A DNA stretch of 64,000 nucleotides, taken from NCBI RefSeq assembly GCF_002943465.1, contig NZ_PTQY01000001.1, positions 744,001-808,000 on the forward strand. The letters run 5' to 3'. The stretch comes from Rhodoferax sp. TS-BS-61-7 (lineage in GTDB: Bacteria > Pseudomonadota > Gammaproteobacteria > Burkholderiales > Burkholderiaceae_C). Under the pieces are notes generated by a model, which was given only the letters and a program-made list of their open reading frames with translations, had not been told where the DNA came from and made no database searches. The position numbers were made by a program, and so were the translations under genes. Below are positions 54,472 to 62,338 of this stretch, one piece after another; the stretch's first letter is position 1; the number at the start of each line of letters is the position of its first letter.

Positions 54472-56769
54472 GTGCAAGCGCCCGTACGGGGCCGTCGCCA
54501 TCGCGATAGGGCCCGCCCTAGCAACACCCTGATACAGGGTGTTGCTATTTTTTTAATAGCTGCTTGCGCATATTCCACGGGTTCCGCAGCCACTTTTAAT
54601 GAAGTAAAGACTAGCTACCAGTCGTCCGACACCCACATCCTCTCGCGCGAAGGCGAGCTGCTGCACCGCCTGCGCACCGATGCCACGGTGCGGCGCGGAC
54701 AGTGGGTGGCGCTAGCCGATGTGTCCCCCGCCCTGCGCACTGCGCTGGTGTTGTCGGAGGACAAACGCTTTTACGAACACAGCGGGGTGGACTGGCGCGC
54801 TGTGTCGGCCGCGGCCTGGGGCAACCTGTGGAACACCAAAACGCGCGGCGCCTCCACCATCACCATGCAGCTGGCCGGCCTGCTGGACGAAGACCTGAAG
54901 CGCGGCAACGGCGGGCGCAGCGTGGTGCAGAAGCTGGGCCAAACCTGGTCCGCCCAGAGCCTGGAGCGCGGCTGGCGCAAGGACCAGATTCTGGAGGCCT
55001 ACCTGAACCTGGTGCCGTTTCGTGGCGAACTGGTGGGCATAGACGCGCTGAGCCAAACCCTGTTTGGCAAGGCTGCCCACGGGCTGGACAACCGCGAAGC
55101 CGCCGTGGCTGCCGCCCTGGTGCGCGCGCCCAACGCTAAAGAGCCGCAGGTGGTGCAGCGCGCCTGCAGCGTGCTCAAGAGCCTGGAAACGGCAGCGGCC
55201 AACTGTGCAGCGCTGGACCTGTTTGTGACCGGTGCGCTGCAGCGGCGCGACTATGCGGCCAGTGAAGGCGTGGCGCCACATGTGGCCCGACAACTGACGG
55301 CCGTTCGCGGTGAGCCTGTCGAAGGCTTGCCCAACCTCAAGGCTTCGACGAGCGCAGCCCGAACGGCAACGATCCGCACCACCCTGCGTGCCCCGCTGCA
55401 GCGCTTTGCCGTGCAAACGCTGCAAAGCCATTTGCGCGAACTGGCCGGCCGCCATGTGGAGGACGCGGCCCTGCTGGTGCTGGACAACGCCAGCGGCGAG
55501 GTGCTGGCCTGGGTCGGGTCGAGTGGCCCGCTCAGCAGCGCGGCCGATGTGGACGCGGTGACCGCGCTGCGCCAGCCTGGTTCCACGCTCAAGCCTTTTC
55601 TTTACGCACAGGCCATTGCCGAACGGCGCATCACCGCTGCCTCGCTGTTGGAAGATTCGGCCACGCAGATCCAGACCACGGGCGGCCTCTACATTCCGCA
55701 GAACTACGACCGGCATTTCAAGGGCTGGGTGTCGGCCCGCACGGCGCTGGGTGCCTCGCTCAACGTGCCGGCGGTGCGCACGCTGGTGATGGTGTCGCCC
55801 GATGCCTTCCAGAAACAACTGGTGCGCCTGGGCCTGCCGCTCAAAGAAAGTGGCGACTACTATGGCTACAGCCTGGCGCTGGGCAGCGCCGAAGTCTCTC
55901 TGCTGAACCTGAGCAACGCCTACCGTGCTCTGGCCAATGGCGGGCGCGCCAGCCCCACCAGGCTGCTACCCGGTAAAGCCGCACCCGCCACGCAGGCGCT
56001 GGACCCACGCGCCGCTTTCATCGTGGGCGACATCATGAGTGACCCCATGGCCCGCGCCCGCACCTTTGGCACCGACAGCGTGCTGGCCACACGTTTCTGG
56101 AGCGCGGTGAAAACCGGCACCAGCAAAGACATGCGCGACAACTGGGCCATGGGCTACAGCCAGCGCTACACCGTGGGCGTGTGGGTGGGCAACGCCAGCG
56201 GTGCGCCCATGTGGGACGTAAGCGGCACCACGGGCGCAGCACCCATCTGGGCCGCGGTGATGAACTTTCTGCACGCCAAACAAGTCAGCCGTGCGCCCAA
56301 GGCGCCCGCCGGTGTGGTGCAAAAGGCGGTGCAGTTTGCCAATGCCGCCAATACACCCAGCCTGGAGGCTGCGCGCACCGAGTGGTTTGTAGACGGCACG
56401 CAGCAGACCACATTTGCTATGGATTCAGGAGCTGCTCGCGCAATATCTACGAGGTCTAGAGGCCTAAAAGGCTTAAAAAATGAGGCCACGCCCACGGCCC
56501 GCATCACCGCGCCCACCACGGGCACCATCATCGCGCTGGACCCCGATATTCCGCCCCAAGCCCAACGCCTGACACTGCAGGCCGAAGGCGCCAACCTGCG
56601 CTGGCTGGTGAACGGCAAACCGCTGGCCAAAGGCAACACCGCACTGTGGCCCTTGTGGCCGGGGCGGCATGTGGTGCAGATTGCCGACGCCAAGGGCCAG
56701 GTGCTGGACCACGTGCGCATCGAGGTGCGTGGCGCCGGTGTCCAATCCGCGCGAAAAATGCCCCCATGA
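54472..56769 (+). CDS. pbpC: Penicillin-binding protein 1C, with abnormal start
   Basis: About 765 residues from the GTG used here. Transglycosylase GT51 domain (LSEDKRFYEHSGVDW, GASTITMQLA), transpeptidase domain with SxxK (PGSTLKPF) near 371 and KTGT near 547, and a C-terminal BiPBP_C-type domain. It polymerises and cross-links peptidoglycan and normally works with alpha-2-macroglobulin. The start is a problem: from the terminator to residue ~60 there is no in-frame ATG, GTG or TTG. The likely signal anchor (VAIFLIAACAYSTGSAA) is encoded by the terminator's right arm and repeat copy 9. A GTG at 54,472 or a CTG at 54,529 would be needed, neither with a clear ribosome binding site. Two more repeats lie in frame inside. 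Confidence 0.82.
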   Translation: MQAPVRGRRHRDRARPSNTLIQGVAIFLIAACAYSTGSAATFNEVKTSYQSSDTHILSREGELLHRLRTDATVRRGQWVALADVSPALRTALVLSEDKRFYEHSGVDWRAVSAAAWGNLWNTKTRGASTITMQLAGLLDEDLKRGNGGRSVVQKLGQTWSAQSLERGWRKDQILEAYLNLVPFRGELVGIDALSQTLFGKAAHGLDNREAAVAAALVRAPNAKEPQVVQRACSVLKSLETAAANCAALDLFVTGALQRRDYAASEGVAPHVARQLTAVRGEPVEGLPNLKASTSAARTATIRTTLRAPLQRFAVQTLQSHLRELAGRHVEDAALLVLDNASGEVLAWVGSSGPLSSAADVDAVTALRQPGSTLKPFLYAQAIAERRITAASLLEDSATQIQTTGGLYIPQNYDRHFKGWVSARTALGASLNVPAVRTLVMVSPDAFQKQLVRLGLPLKESGDYYGYSLALGSAEVSLLNLSNAYRALANGGRASPTRLLPGKAAPATQALDPRAAFIVGDIMSDPMARARTFGTDSVLATRFWSAVKTGTSKDMRDNWAMGYSQRYTVGVWVGNASGAPMWDVSGTTGAAPIWAAVMNFLHAKQVSRAPKAPAGVVQKAVQFANAANTPSLEAARTEWFVDGTQQTTFAMDSGAARAISTRSRGLKGLKNEATPTARITAPTTGTIIALDPDIPPQAQRLTLQAEGANLRWLVNGKPLAKGNTALWPLWPGRHVVQIADAKGQVLDHVRIEVRGAGVQSARKMPP
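54522..54551 (+). terminator. Intrinsic terminator after the lipoprotein gene
   Basis: CAACACCCTG and CAGGGTGTTG form a perfect 10-bp stem around a 3-base loop, followed by CTATTTTTTT. It should stop lipoprotein transcription. It lies inside the frame used here for the start of pbpC, so pbpC needs its own promoter downstream or read-through. Confidence 0.9.
54544..54592 (-). repeat. Dispersed ~50 bp repeat, copy 9 (pbpC start)
   Basis: GCTATTTTTTTAATAGCTGC, then TTGCGCATATTCCACGGG. It directly follows the terminator stem, and its A/T-rich left end supplies the T-run. It encodes part of the only hydrophobic segment available to PBP1C. Confidence 0.8.
55301..55366. repeat. REP-like palindrome inside pbpC
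   Basis: CCGTTCGCGGTGAGCCTGTC and the partly complementary arm ending GCAGCCCGAACGG form an imperfect inverted repeat. The arm resembles the widespread proteobacterial repeat with core GAGCCTGTCGAAG. It is in frame, adding VRGEPVEG…KASTSAARTA between the transglycosylase and transpeptidase domains. Confidence 0.65.
56416..56464 (-). repeat. Dispersed ~50 bp repeat, copy 10 (inside pbpC)
   Basis: GCTATGGATTCAGGAGCTGC, TCGCGCAATATCTACGAGG, TCTAGAGGCC. It keeps the frame and encodes AMDSGAARAISTRSRG in the linker before the C-terminal domain of PBP1C. Confidence 0.75.
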
Positions 56770-57539
56770 GCCGCCACATTCGCCTCACCCGTTCCCTGGC
56801 CATCGTTCGCCTGCAGCGCCAGCTGGAGCACGAGGCCTACCCGCGCCTGCAGATGGGGCTGATCGTGGCACTCACCGGAGCCGCAGGCTGGCTGCTGTCC
56901 GTCCTCTTGTTGGCACTGGGCATGGACCAGATGGCGCTGCGTTACCCCGCAGCGCTGGCGGGTGCCTACCTGGTGTTTCTGGGCCTGTTGTGGTTGTGGC
57001 TGCGCACCCAGGCGCAAGACTACGACTTCTTGCCCGATCTGGCGGACTTGGGCACACCGGGCGGCTGCGACGGTGGCGCGGGGGACGTGCGGCTGCCTTC
57101 GATGCAGAGCGGGGGTGGCGGGGACTTTGCCGGCGGTGGCGCCAGCGGCAACTTCGACACCGCAACCGCCTTGCCTGCCGACGAGCCCGGCGTGCTCTCG
57201 TCGGTCGGGGATGCGGTGAGCTCGGTGGGTGATGCAGACGAGTTCGCCATCCCGCTGCTGGCCATTGCCCTGGCCATCGGGTTGGCGTTTGCATCGCTGT
57301 ATGTGGTGTACCTGGCGCCCGCGCTGTTTGCCGAGCTGTTGTTTGACGGAGTACTGTCGTACACGCTGTACCGCCGCCTGCGCAACGCCGACAGCAGCCA
57401 CTGGCTCAGCACCGCGTTTAGGCGCACCGTATTGCCCTTTGCGCTAACGGCCGTATTTGTAGCGCTGGTCGGTGCGGGCCTGGCGGCCTACGCACCGGGC
57501 GCGCAAACCCTGGGCCAGGCGCTGCACGCGGCAGGCTGA
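56766..57539 (+). CDS. Four-helix membrane protein coupled to pbpC
   Basis: 257 residues. Two membrane helices near 31–53 and 60–80, a Gly-rich cytoplasmic or periplasmic loop (GGGGDFAGGGASG), and two more near 160–185 and 220–245. No family is recognised. The ATG overlaps the pbpC stop (ATGA), so the two are translated together and may work on the envelope together. It is not the usual alpha-2-macroglobulin neighbour of pbpC. Confidence 0.78.
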   Translation: MSRHIRLTRSLAIVRLQRQLEHEAYPRLQMGLIVALTGAAGWLLSVLLLALGMDQMALRYPAALAGAYLVFLGLLWLWLRTQAQDYDFLPDLADLGTPGGCDGGAGDVRLPSMQSGGGGDFAGGGASGNFDTATALPADEPGVLSSVGDAVSSVGDADEFAIPLLAIALAIGLAFASLYVVYLAPALFAELLFDGVLSYTLYRRLRNADSSHWLSTAFRRTVLPFALTAVFVALVGAGLAAYAPGAQTLGQALHAAG

Positions 57540-57601
57540 TGGCGCCCATGACCAACTATTTGTTCCAGGACGCCGTGGTGCACAAGGCTATCTGAGCGGC
57601 A

Positions 57602-58660
57602 TCAGACCCGGCTTGGGCCTGCCACCCGCGCAGCCGCCAGCTGTTGCGCACGCCCCTGGCTCCATAGATCTGTCATCCAGCCGGGGTACTCGTTGGGCAA
57701 CTTGCTGACCGTGTCCAGCTGTGCCAATTCATCCGCAGTGAACGTGATGTGGACCGCGCCCAGGTTGTCTTCCAGTTGCGCCAGCGTGCGCGCACCCAGC
57801 AACACGCTGCTGACTTGGCGCTGGTGCAGCAGCCAGGCCAGCGCTACCTGCGCCACGCTTACCTGCTTGGCCGTGGCCAAGGTTTGCAGCACCTCAATCA
57901 CGTCGTACGCGCGCTCCATCTCCACCGGCGGAAACGCAAAGGTGGCCCGGCGGTTGCCTTCCACCGTCGTATTCGCACGACTGTATTTGCCGCTCAGCAA
58001 ACCACCGGCCAAGGGGCTCCATACCAGCAGGCCCAGGCCTTCACTGGCAGCCATGGGAACCAGCTCACGCTCCACATCACGCCCGGCCACGGTGTAGTAG
58101 GCCTGTAGCGAGGCAAACTTCTCCAAGCCGCGCAGCGCGGCAATCCCCAGCGCCTTGCTGATTTGCCAGGCCGCCCAGTTCGACACACCGATGTAACGCA
58201 CATGGCCCTGGCGCACCAGGTCATCCAGCGCGCGCAGGCTTTCTTCGATGGGCGTAGCAGGATCAAAGCCGTGCAACTGGTACAGATCGATGTAGTCCAA
58301 CTGCAGGCGCTGCAGGCTGGCCTTGGCCGCGTCCATGATGTGTTTGCGGGATGCGCCGCGCTGGTTGGCACCCTTGCCCATGTCGCCAAACACCTTGGTC
58401 GCCACCACCACGTTGTCGCGTGCCACGCTCAGGTTCTTCAGGGCCTGGCCTGTGATCACTTCACTCTGGCCCTCGGAATACACATCGGCCGTGTCGATGA
58501 AATTGATGCCTGCGTCCAGTGCGCGGCCCAGCAGCACCTCGGCTTCGGTTTGCTGCACGGCGCCGATAAAACCAAAGGCGCCTTGGCCACTGAAGGTCAT
58601 GGTGCCAAAGCAGAGTTCAGACACGAAGAGGCCCGTGTGGCCCAGGGGGTTGTAACGCAT
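57602..58660 (-). CDS. Aldo/keto reductase
   Basis: 352 residues, TIM barrel. Catalytic tetrad: Asp and Tyr in FIDTADVYSEG, Lys in VVATKVFG, His in LYQLHGFD. NADPH-binding elements are GVSNWAAWQ and the C-terminal VSSVLLGARTLAQLEDN. It reduces aldehydes or ketones; substrate unknown. It is divergent from a LysR regulator across about 115 bases and is probably its target. Confidence 0.92.
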   Translation of the reverse strand: MRYNPLGHTGLFVSELCFGTMTFSGQGAFGFIGAVQQTEAEVLLGRALDAGINFIDTADVYSEGQSEVITGQALKNLSVARDNVVVATKVFGDMGKGANQRGASRKHIMDAAKASLQRLQLDYIDLYQLHGFDPATPIEESLRALDDLVRQGHVRYIGVSNWAAWQISKALGIAALRGLEKFASLQAYYTVAGRDVERELVPMAASEGLGLLVWSPLAGGLLSGKYSRANTTVEGNRRATFAFPPVEMERAYDVIEVLQTLATAKQVSVAQVALAWLLHQRQVSSVLLGARTLAQLEDNLGAVHITFTADELAQLDTVSKLPNEYPGWMTDLWSQGRAQQLAAARVAGPSRV

Positions 58661-58725
58661 GGTGGTTTGCCTTTAAAAAATGGACCGCAATCGGTAAAAG
58701 AAGGTCCGACTGTAGGCGGCACATT

Positions 58726-58749
58726 GCATTTGATAAAGCATGTAAATGC
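58726..58749. promoter_or_regulatory. Candidate LysR operator
   Basis: GCATTT and AAATGC are inverted around 12 bases in the aldo/keto reductase–LysR divergent region, 66 bases from the reductase start and 27 from the LysR start. This fits the AT-rich T-N11/12-A style of LysR sites. Confidence 0.4.
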
Positions 58750-58776
58750 GCATGCTCTTTGAAGCACAGCTTTACA

Positions 58777-59718
58777 ATGAAAGGCATGACTGCAACCCTG
58801 CCCCCTGAGTTGTTGCCCGCTATTGCGGCCTTTGCGCGTGTGGCCCACCATGCCAGCTTCACGCAGGCGGCGGCGGCCATGGGGGTATCGCCCTCTGCAC
58901 TGTCGCAAACCGTGCGCACGCTGGAGCAGCGCCTGGGCGTGCGTTTGCTAGACCGCACCACCCGCAAAGTGGGCGTCACAGAGATAGGCCGGCGCTTTCT
59001 GGCCGATGCCCAGTCGGGCCTGAGCGCACTGGACAAGGCAGTGGACGCACTGAACGAATCGCGTGACAAACCAGCGGGACTACTGCGGCTCAACCTGTCG
59101 CGCACCGCCGCCGATACCGTGTTGCTGCCGCACCTGGCCGACTTCATGAACGCCTACCCCGACGTGCAACTGGAATTGCACTGCGACAACGGTTTTGTCG
59201 ACCTGGTGGCCGGTGGCTTTGACGCGGGTATCCGCATTGGGGAGTTTCTGGCGCAAGACATGGTGGCCGTGCCCCTCAGCGGCACGATGCGCATTGCGAC
59301 GGTGGCCGCGCCCAGTTACCTGCTCGGTCGCACACCACCCCGTACGCCACAAGACCTGCAGCACCACCGCTGCCTGAATGTCCGATTTCCCGGGGCGGGC
59401 AAGTTGTACCGCTGGGAATACAGCCACAAGGGCCGCACGCTGGAGGTTGATGTGGAGGGCGCGCTGATCAGCAACGATGGCGACGTGGTGCTGAGCAACG
59501 CGCGGGCCGGTGCAGGCATCACCTGCGCCTTCGAGTCGACGGTGCAGGCCGACCTGGACGCCGGGCGCCTAGTGCCGCTGCTCAAACCGTGGTGGCCCAC
59601 GGTTAGCAGCTTTCACATCTACTACCCCAGCCGCCTGCACATGCCGCGCAAGCTGCGCGTGTTGATTGACTTTGTACAGGCCCGCATGCAGAGTGCGGCG
59701 TCTACAAACCGCCGTTAA
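58777..59718 (+). CDS. LysR-family transcriptional regulator
   Basis: 313 residues from ATG 58,777. Winged helix-turn-helix near 15–75 (AIAAFARVAHHASFTQAAAA, MGVSPSALSQTVRTLEQRLG), then a substrate-binding domain. Another ATG three codons later and a TTG six codons earlier are possible starts. It probably regulates the divergent aldo/keto reductase; the ogt-like gene follows after 12 bases and may be co-transcribed. Confidence 0.91.
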   Translation: MKGMTATLPPELLPAIAAFARVAHHASFTQAAAAMGVSPSALSQTVRTLEQRLGVRLLDRTTRKVGVTEIGRRFLADAQSGLSALDKAVDALNESRDKPAGLLRLNLSRTAADTVLLPHLADFMNAYPDVQLELHCDNGFVDLVAGGFDAGIRIGEFLAQDMVAVPLSGTMRIATVAAPSYLLGRTPPRTPQDLQHHRCLNVRFPGAGKLYRWEYSHKGRTLEVDVEGALISNDGDVVLSNARAGAGITCAFESTVQADLDAGRLVPLLKPWWPTVSSFHIYYPSRLHMPRKLRVLIDFVQARMQSAASTNRR

Positions 59719-59730
59719 ACCATTCCGCCC

Positions 59731-60282
59731 ATGCCCACCGTCGCCTTTGCTTTGTTTGCCACGCCCCTGGGCCACTGCGGCATTGCCTGGGGCACCAAGG
59801 GCCTGACCGGTGTGCAACTGCCCGAGGCCGATGAAGCCACCACGCGGCTGCGCATGCAGGCCCGTTATCCGCGTGCGCCGGAGGCCGCGCCGCCGCCCGA
59901 AGTACAAACCGCCATACACGCCATCGTGGCACTGCTGGCCGGTGCGCCCACCGAATCGCGCGACCTGAGCCATCTGGTGTTGGACATGGAGGGTGTGCCG
60001 CCCTTTCACCAGCGTGTGTACGCGCTGGCACGCCATATTCCGCCCGGCGAAACACTCACCTACGGCGAGTTGGCCCATCTGATGGGTGAGCCCGGTGCCG
60101 CACGCGCCGTGGGCCAGGCGCTGGGGGCCAACCCGTTTGCCCCGGTGGTGCCCTGCCACCGCATCCTGGCAGCCAAAAGCGGGGCAGGCGGCTTCTCGGC
60201 CCCCGGCGGTATCAACACCAAACTGCACATGCTGCTGGCCGAGCGCGCCCGCTTCAACGGGCCAGGCTTGTTTGACGAGTAA
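59731..60282 (+). CDS. ogt: Methylated-DNA–protein-cysteine methyltransferase
   Basis: 183 residues. The active-site Cys is in VPCHRIL with the helix-turn-helix RAVGQALGANPFAPV before it. The protein removes O6-alkyl groups from guanine by a one-way transfer to this Cys. An N-terminal RNase-H-like domain is present; there is no Ada regulatory domain. Together with tag it gives the window two alkylation-repair genes, but they are 28 kb apart. Confidence 0.93.
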   Translation: MPTVAFALFATPLGHCGIAWGTKGLTGVQLPEADEATTRLRMQARYPRAPEAAPPPEVQTAIHAIVALLAGAPTESRDLSHLVLDMEGVPPFHQRVYALARHIPPGETLTYGELAHLMGEPGAARAVGQALGANPFAPVVPCHRILAAKSGAGGFSAPGGINTKLHMLLAERARFNGPGLFDE

Positions 60283-60304
60283 GTGCGTGCAAGCGCTCGT
60301 ATTT

Positions 60305-60349
60305 AGCTATCAATTTAGTAGCTGTTTGCGCATATCCCACAAGGGCTAG
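60305..60349 (-). repeat. Dispersed ~50 bp repeat, copy 11
   Basis: GCTATCAATTTAGTAGCTG, then TTTGCGCATATCCCACAAGG, then GCTAG. It lies just after the alkyltransferase gene. Confidence 0.82.
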
Positions 60350-60477
60350 ATGGCGATTTGAATCAAAAATGGGGCGCCACAGAGTGCAACCATTGCTTGC
60401 ACAAAAGCGCAAAGGCTTTACATGCCCGACACCTGGGCGGGGGACTATGCAAGCTCCTTCACTTCCATAGGCACCTT

Positions 60478-60936
60478 ATGAAATCTACCGCCATTGTGTG
60501 CACCATCGTCATCGCCAGCATGGGGTTTGGCACCCTGGCGCAGGCCGAGGGCCGTGGTCGACACGGGCCGGACGACGAACGCTGGAGCCAGCAGAACCAG
60601 GGACGCCACGACAACGGCCGTGGCCATGACCGCAACGACTCCCGCGATGAGCGCCGGGATGACCGACACGACAACCGGCACGATGACCACCGCGACGGCC
60701 GACGGGACCACCGCTGGGATGGCCACCCCGGTTACTACGGCGCCCGCGGACCCGACTTCCGCCGTGGCGGCTACATGCCCCACGAGTATCGCCGCCCCAT
60801 CTATGTGGTGAACAACTACTACGGCCACCACCTGCCGGCGCCCCGCCGCGGCCACCAGTGGGTGCAGGTGGGCGGCGACTATGTGCTGATCGCGATTGCC
60901 ACCGGCATCATTGCGCAGATCATTTTGAGCCAGTGA
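60478..60936 (+). CDS. RcnB-family periplasmic protein
   Basis: 152 residues. Signal peptide about 1–24 (LAQAE), then a His/Asp/Arg-rich disordered stretch (about 25–80), and a C-terminal RcnB-like domain with YVVNNYYGHHLPAPRRGHQW and a final hydrophobic helix (YVLIAIATGIIAQIIL). E. coli RcnB modulates nickel/cobalt export, but many homologues have no known function. Its 3' end overlaps the convergent DUF3999 gene by 17 bases. Confidence 0.83.
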   Translation: MKSTAIVCTIVIASMGFGTLAQAEGRGRHGPDDERWSQQNQGRHDNGRGHDRNDSRDERRDDRHDNRHDDHRDGRRDHRWDGHPGYYGARGPDFRRGGYMPHEYRRPIYVVNNYYGHHLPAPRRGHQWVQVGGDYVLIAIATGIIAQIILSQ

Positions 60937-62338
60937 TCTGGCGCAGCAGGCCATAGGCCACTGCTGCCAACACCAGCACCCCGGCCACCAGCACCAGCCA
61001 CAGCGCGGCAGTGCGCAAGCTCACGCCGCTGGGCAACAGCTTGGCGGCCCAGAGCTGGGGCGCATCGGGTGAATCGGCCCGCAGCTGCTGCACGGCGGCG
61101 GCGGGCAGTTCGGCCAGCTTGGCAGGGGACACCGCCCCCAGCACTGTGGCCTCTACCGCGGCCGACGCGGTGTTGGCACGGCCCACGGCCAAGGTGAAGG
61201 GCCCGGTGCCCGAAGCCAGCAGCGCCAGCTGCAGCGGCGCAAACTCCACCGTGGCCTGCAGCCCGCCAGCGGGCAGTGGCTGGCCATTGCTGGCCTCCAC
61301 CCGCAGCGCCCGCACGGATGTGGCGGGCAAGGTCAGCGCGCTATTGCTGCTGCCCTGGCCCACCGTGTCCAGCCGGTACACCACGGCCGACGCCAGCGCG
61401 CGCCAAGGTTGGGCCGCGTCGCTGCGGCCCGAAATGCGCACCGGCACCAGGGTGTTGTCTTGCCCGGCCTGCAAATGCAGGGCCATCAGCGGCGTGGCAA
61501 AAGGCAGCGTCCACACCAGGCTATTGCCATCGGGCGCACCAGCGGGCAAGGCGGCGCGCACACGCGGGGGCTGCGTGTGAGGCGTGGCCACCTGGCCGGT
61601 GAGTGCGCTGACCTGCACGCCGTCCTGCCCGGCCCAGCCCAGGCGCAGGTAGCGGCCTTTCACATCCAGGGGTTGCTGCAGTTCCAGCATCGTGCTGTTG
61701 GGCGCGTCAGCCCCGTCAAAACGGAACAGCGGGCCTTTCACGGGCACGGTCTGCCAGTCTTGCAGGTTGGCACTGCTCTCCAGGCGCAGGTGCACCAGGG
61801 CATTGCGCGGCAGCTCGGCCTTGAGGCGCAGGGCGGACAAGGTGTGTTGCTCGGCCCGGGTGTCAAACAAAGCGGCTTGCAAAGGCGCCGCGCCAGCCGG
61901 CAGTGAAGCACCGGCCTTGGTGCCCGCCGCACCCCAGCGCACCCAGGCGCTGCCGGGGCCAGCGCCATCCGCAGACACATGCACTTCCACCGCACCGCGT
62001 GCGGCAGCGGTACCCGCGGTGGTGGCAAACAGCGGGTAGGCCGGGTAGGCGCGGGTTTGCACCGCCGGGGCGCTGCGTTCCAGGTCGGCCGGGCGCAGCA
62101 ATGCGTAGGGCACCACGGCACCGTCGGCGTTGAACACCCGCAGGTCATGGCCGGCGCTGCTTTGCATACGCAGCAAGGCCTCCACCGGCAGCTCGGCCCG
62201 CACCAGGCTGGCACCGGGGGGCAGCAGCAGTTGGCCGCGCCAGGCAAATTCGGCCGGTGTGGGGGCATCGGCCGCCCACACCACGTTGACCACACTGCAC
62301 AGGGCCAGCAGTACGCGGGCGATTCGGGGCTTGTTCAT
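60920..62338 (-). CDS. DUF3999 membrane-anchored protein
   Basis: 472 residues. Signal peptide (about 1–22), a large beta-rich periplasmic part, and one membrane helix near the C-terminus (about 445–465), the layout of DUF3999. Its ATG overlaps the DUF2339 stop by four bases. DUF3999 and DUF2339 commonly occur together, which supports both calls; function is unknown. Confidence 0.87.
   Translation of the reverse strand: MNKPRIARVLLALCSVVNVVWAADAPTPAEFAWRGQLLLPPGASLVRAELPVEALLRMQSSAGHDLRVFNADGAVVPYALLRPADLERSAPAVQTRAYPAYPLFATTAGTAAARGAVEVHVSADGAGPGSAWVRWGAAGTKAGASLPAGAAPLQAALFDTRAEQHTLSALRLKAELPRNALVHLRLESSANLQDWQTVPVKGPLFRFDGADAPNSTMLELQQPLDVKGRYLRLGWAGQDGVQVSALTGQVATPHTQPPRVRAALPAGAPDGNSLVWTLPFATPLMALHLQAGQDNTLVPVRISGRSDAAQPWRALASAVVYRLDTVGQGSSNSALTLPATSVRALRVEASNGQPLPAGGLQATVEFAPLQLALLASGTGPFTLAVGRANTASAAVEATVLGAVSPAKLAELPAAAVQQLRADSPDAPQLWAAKLLPSGVSLRTAALWLVLVAGVLVLAAVAYGLLRQITGSK

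Noticed and set aside
54712..55818. A 368-codon minus-strand open frame inside pbpC.
   Set aside because: It overlaps conserved transglycosylase and transpeptidase motifs on the other strand and looks random.
57549..57596. A 15-codon open frame (MTNYLFQDAVVHKAI) after the pbpC-linked membrane gene.
   Set aside because: It is too short, lacks a clear ribosome binding site and shows nothing beyond chance.
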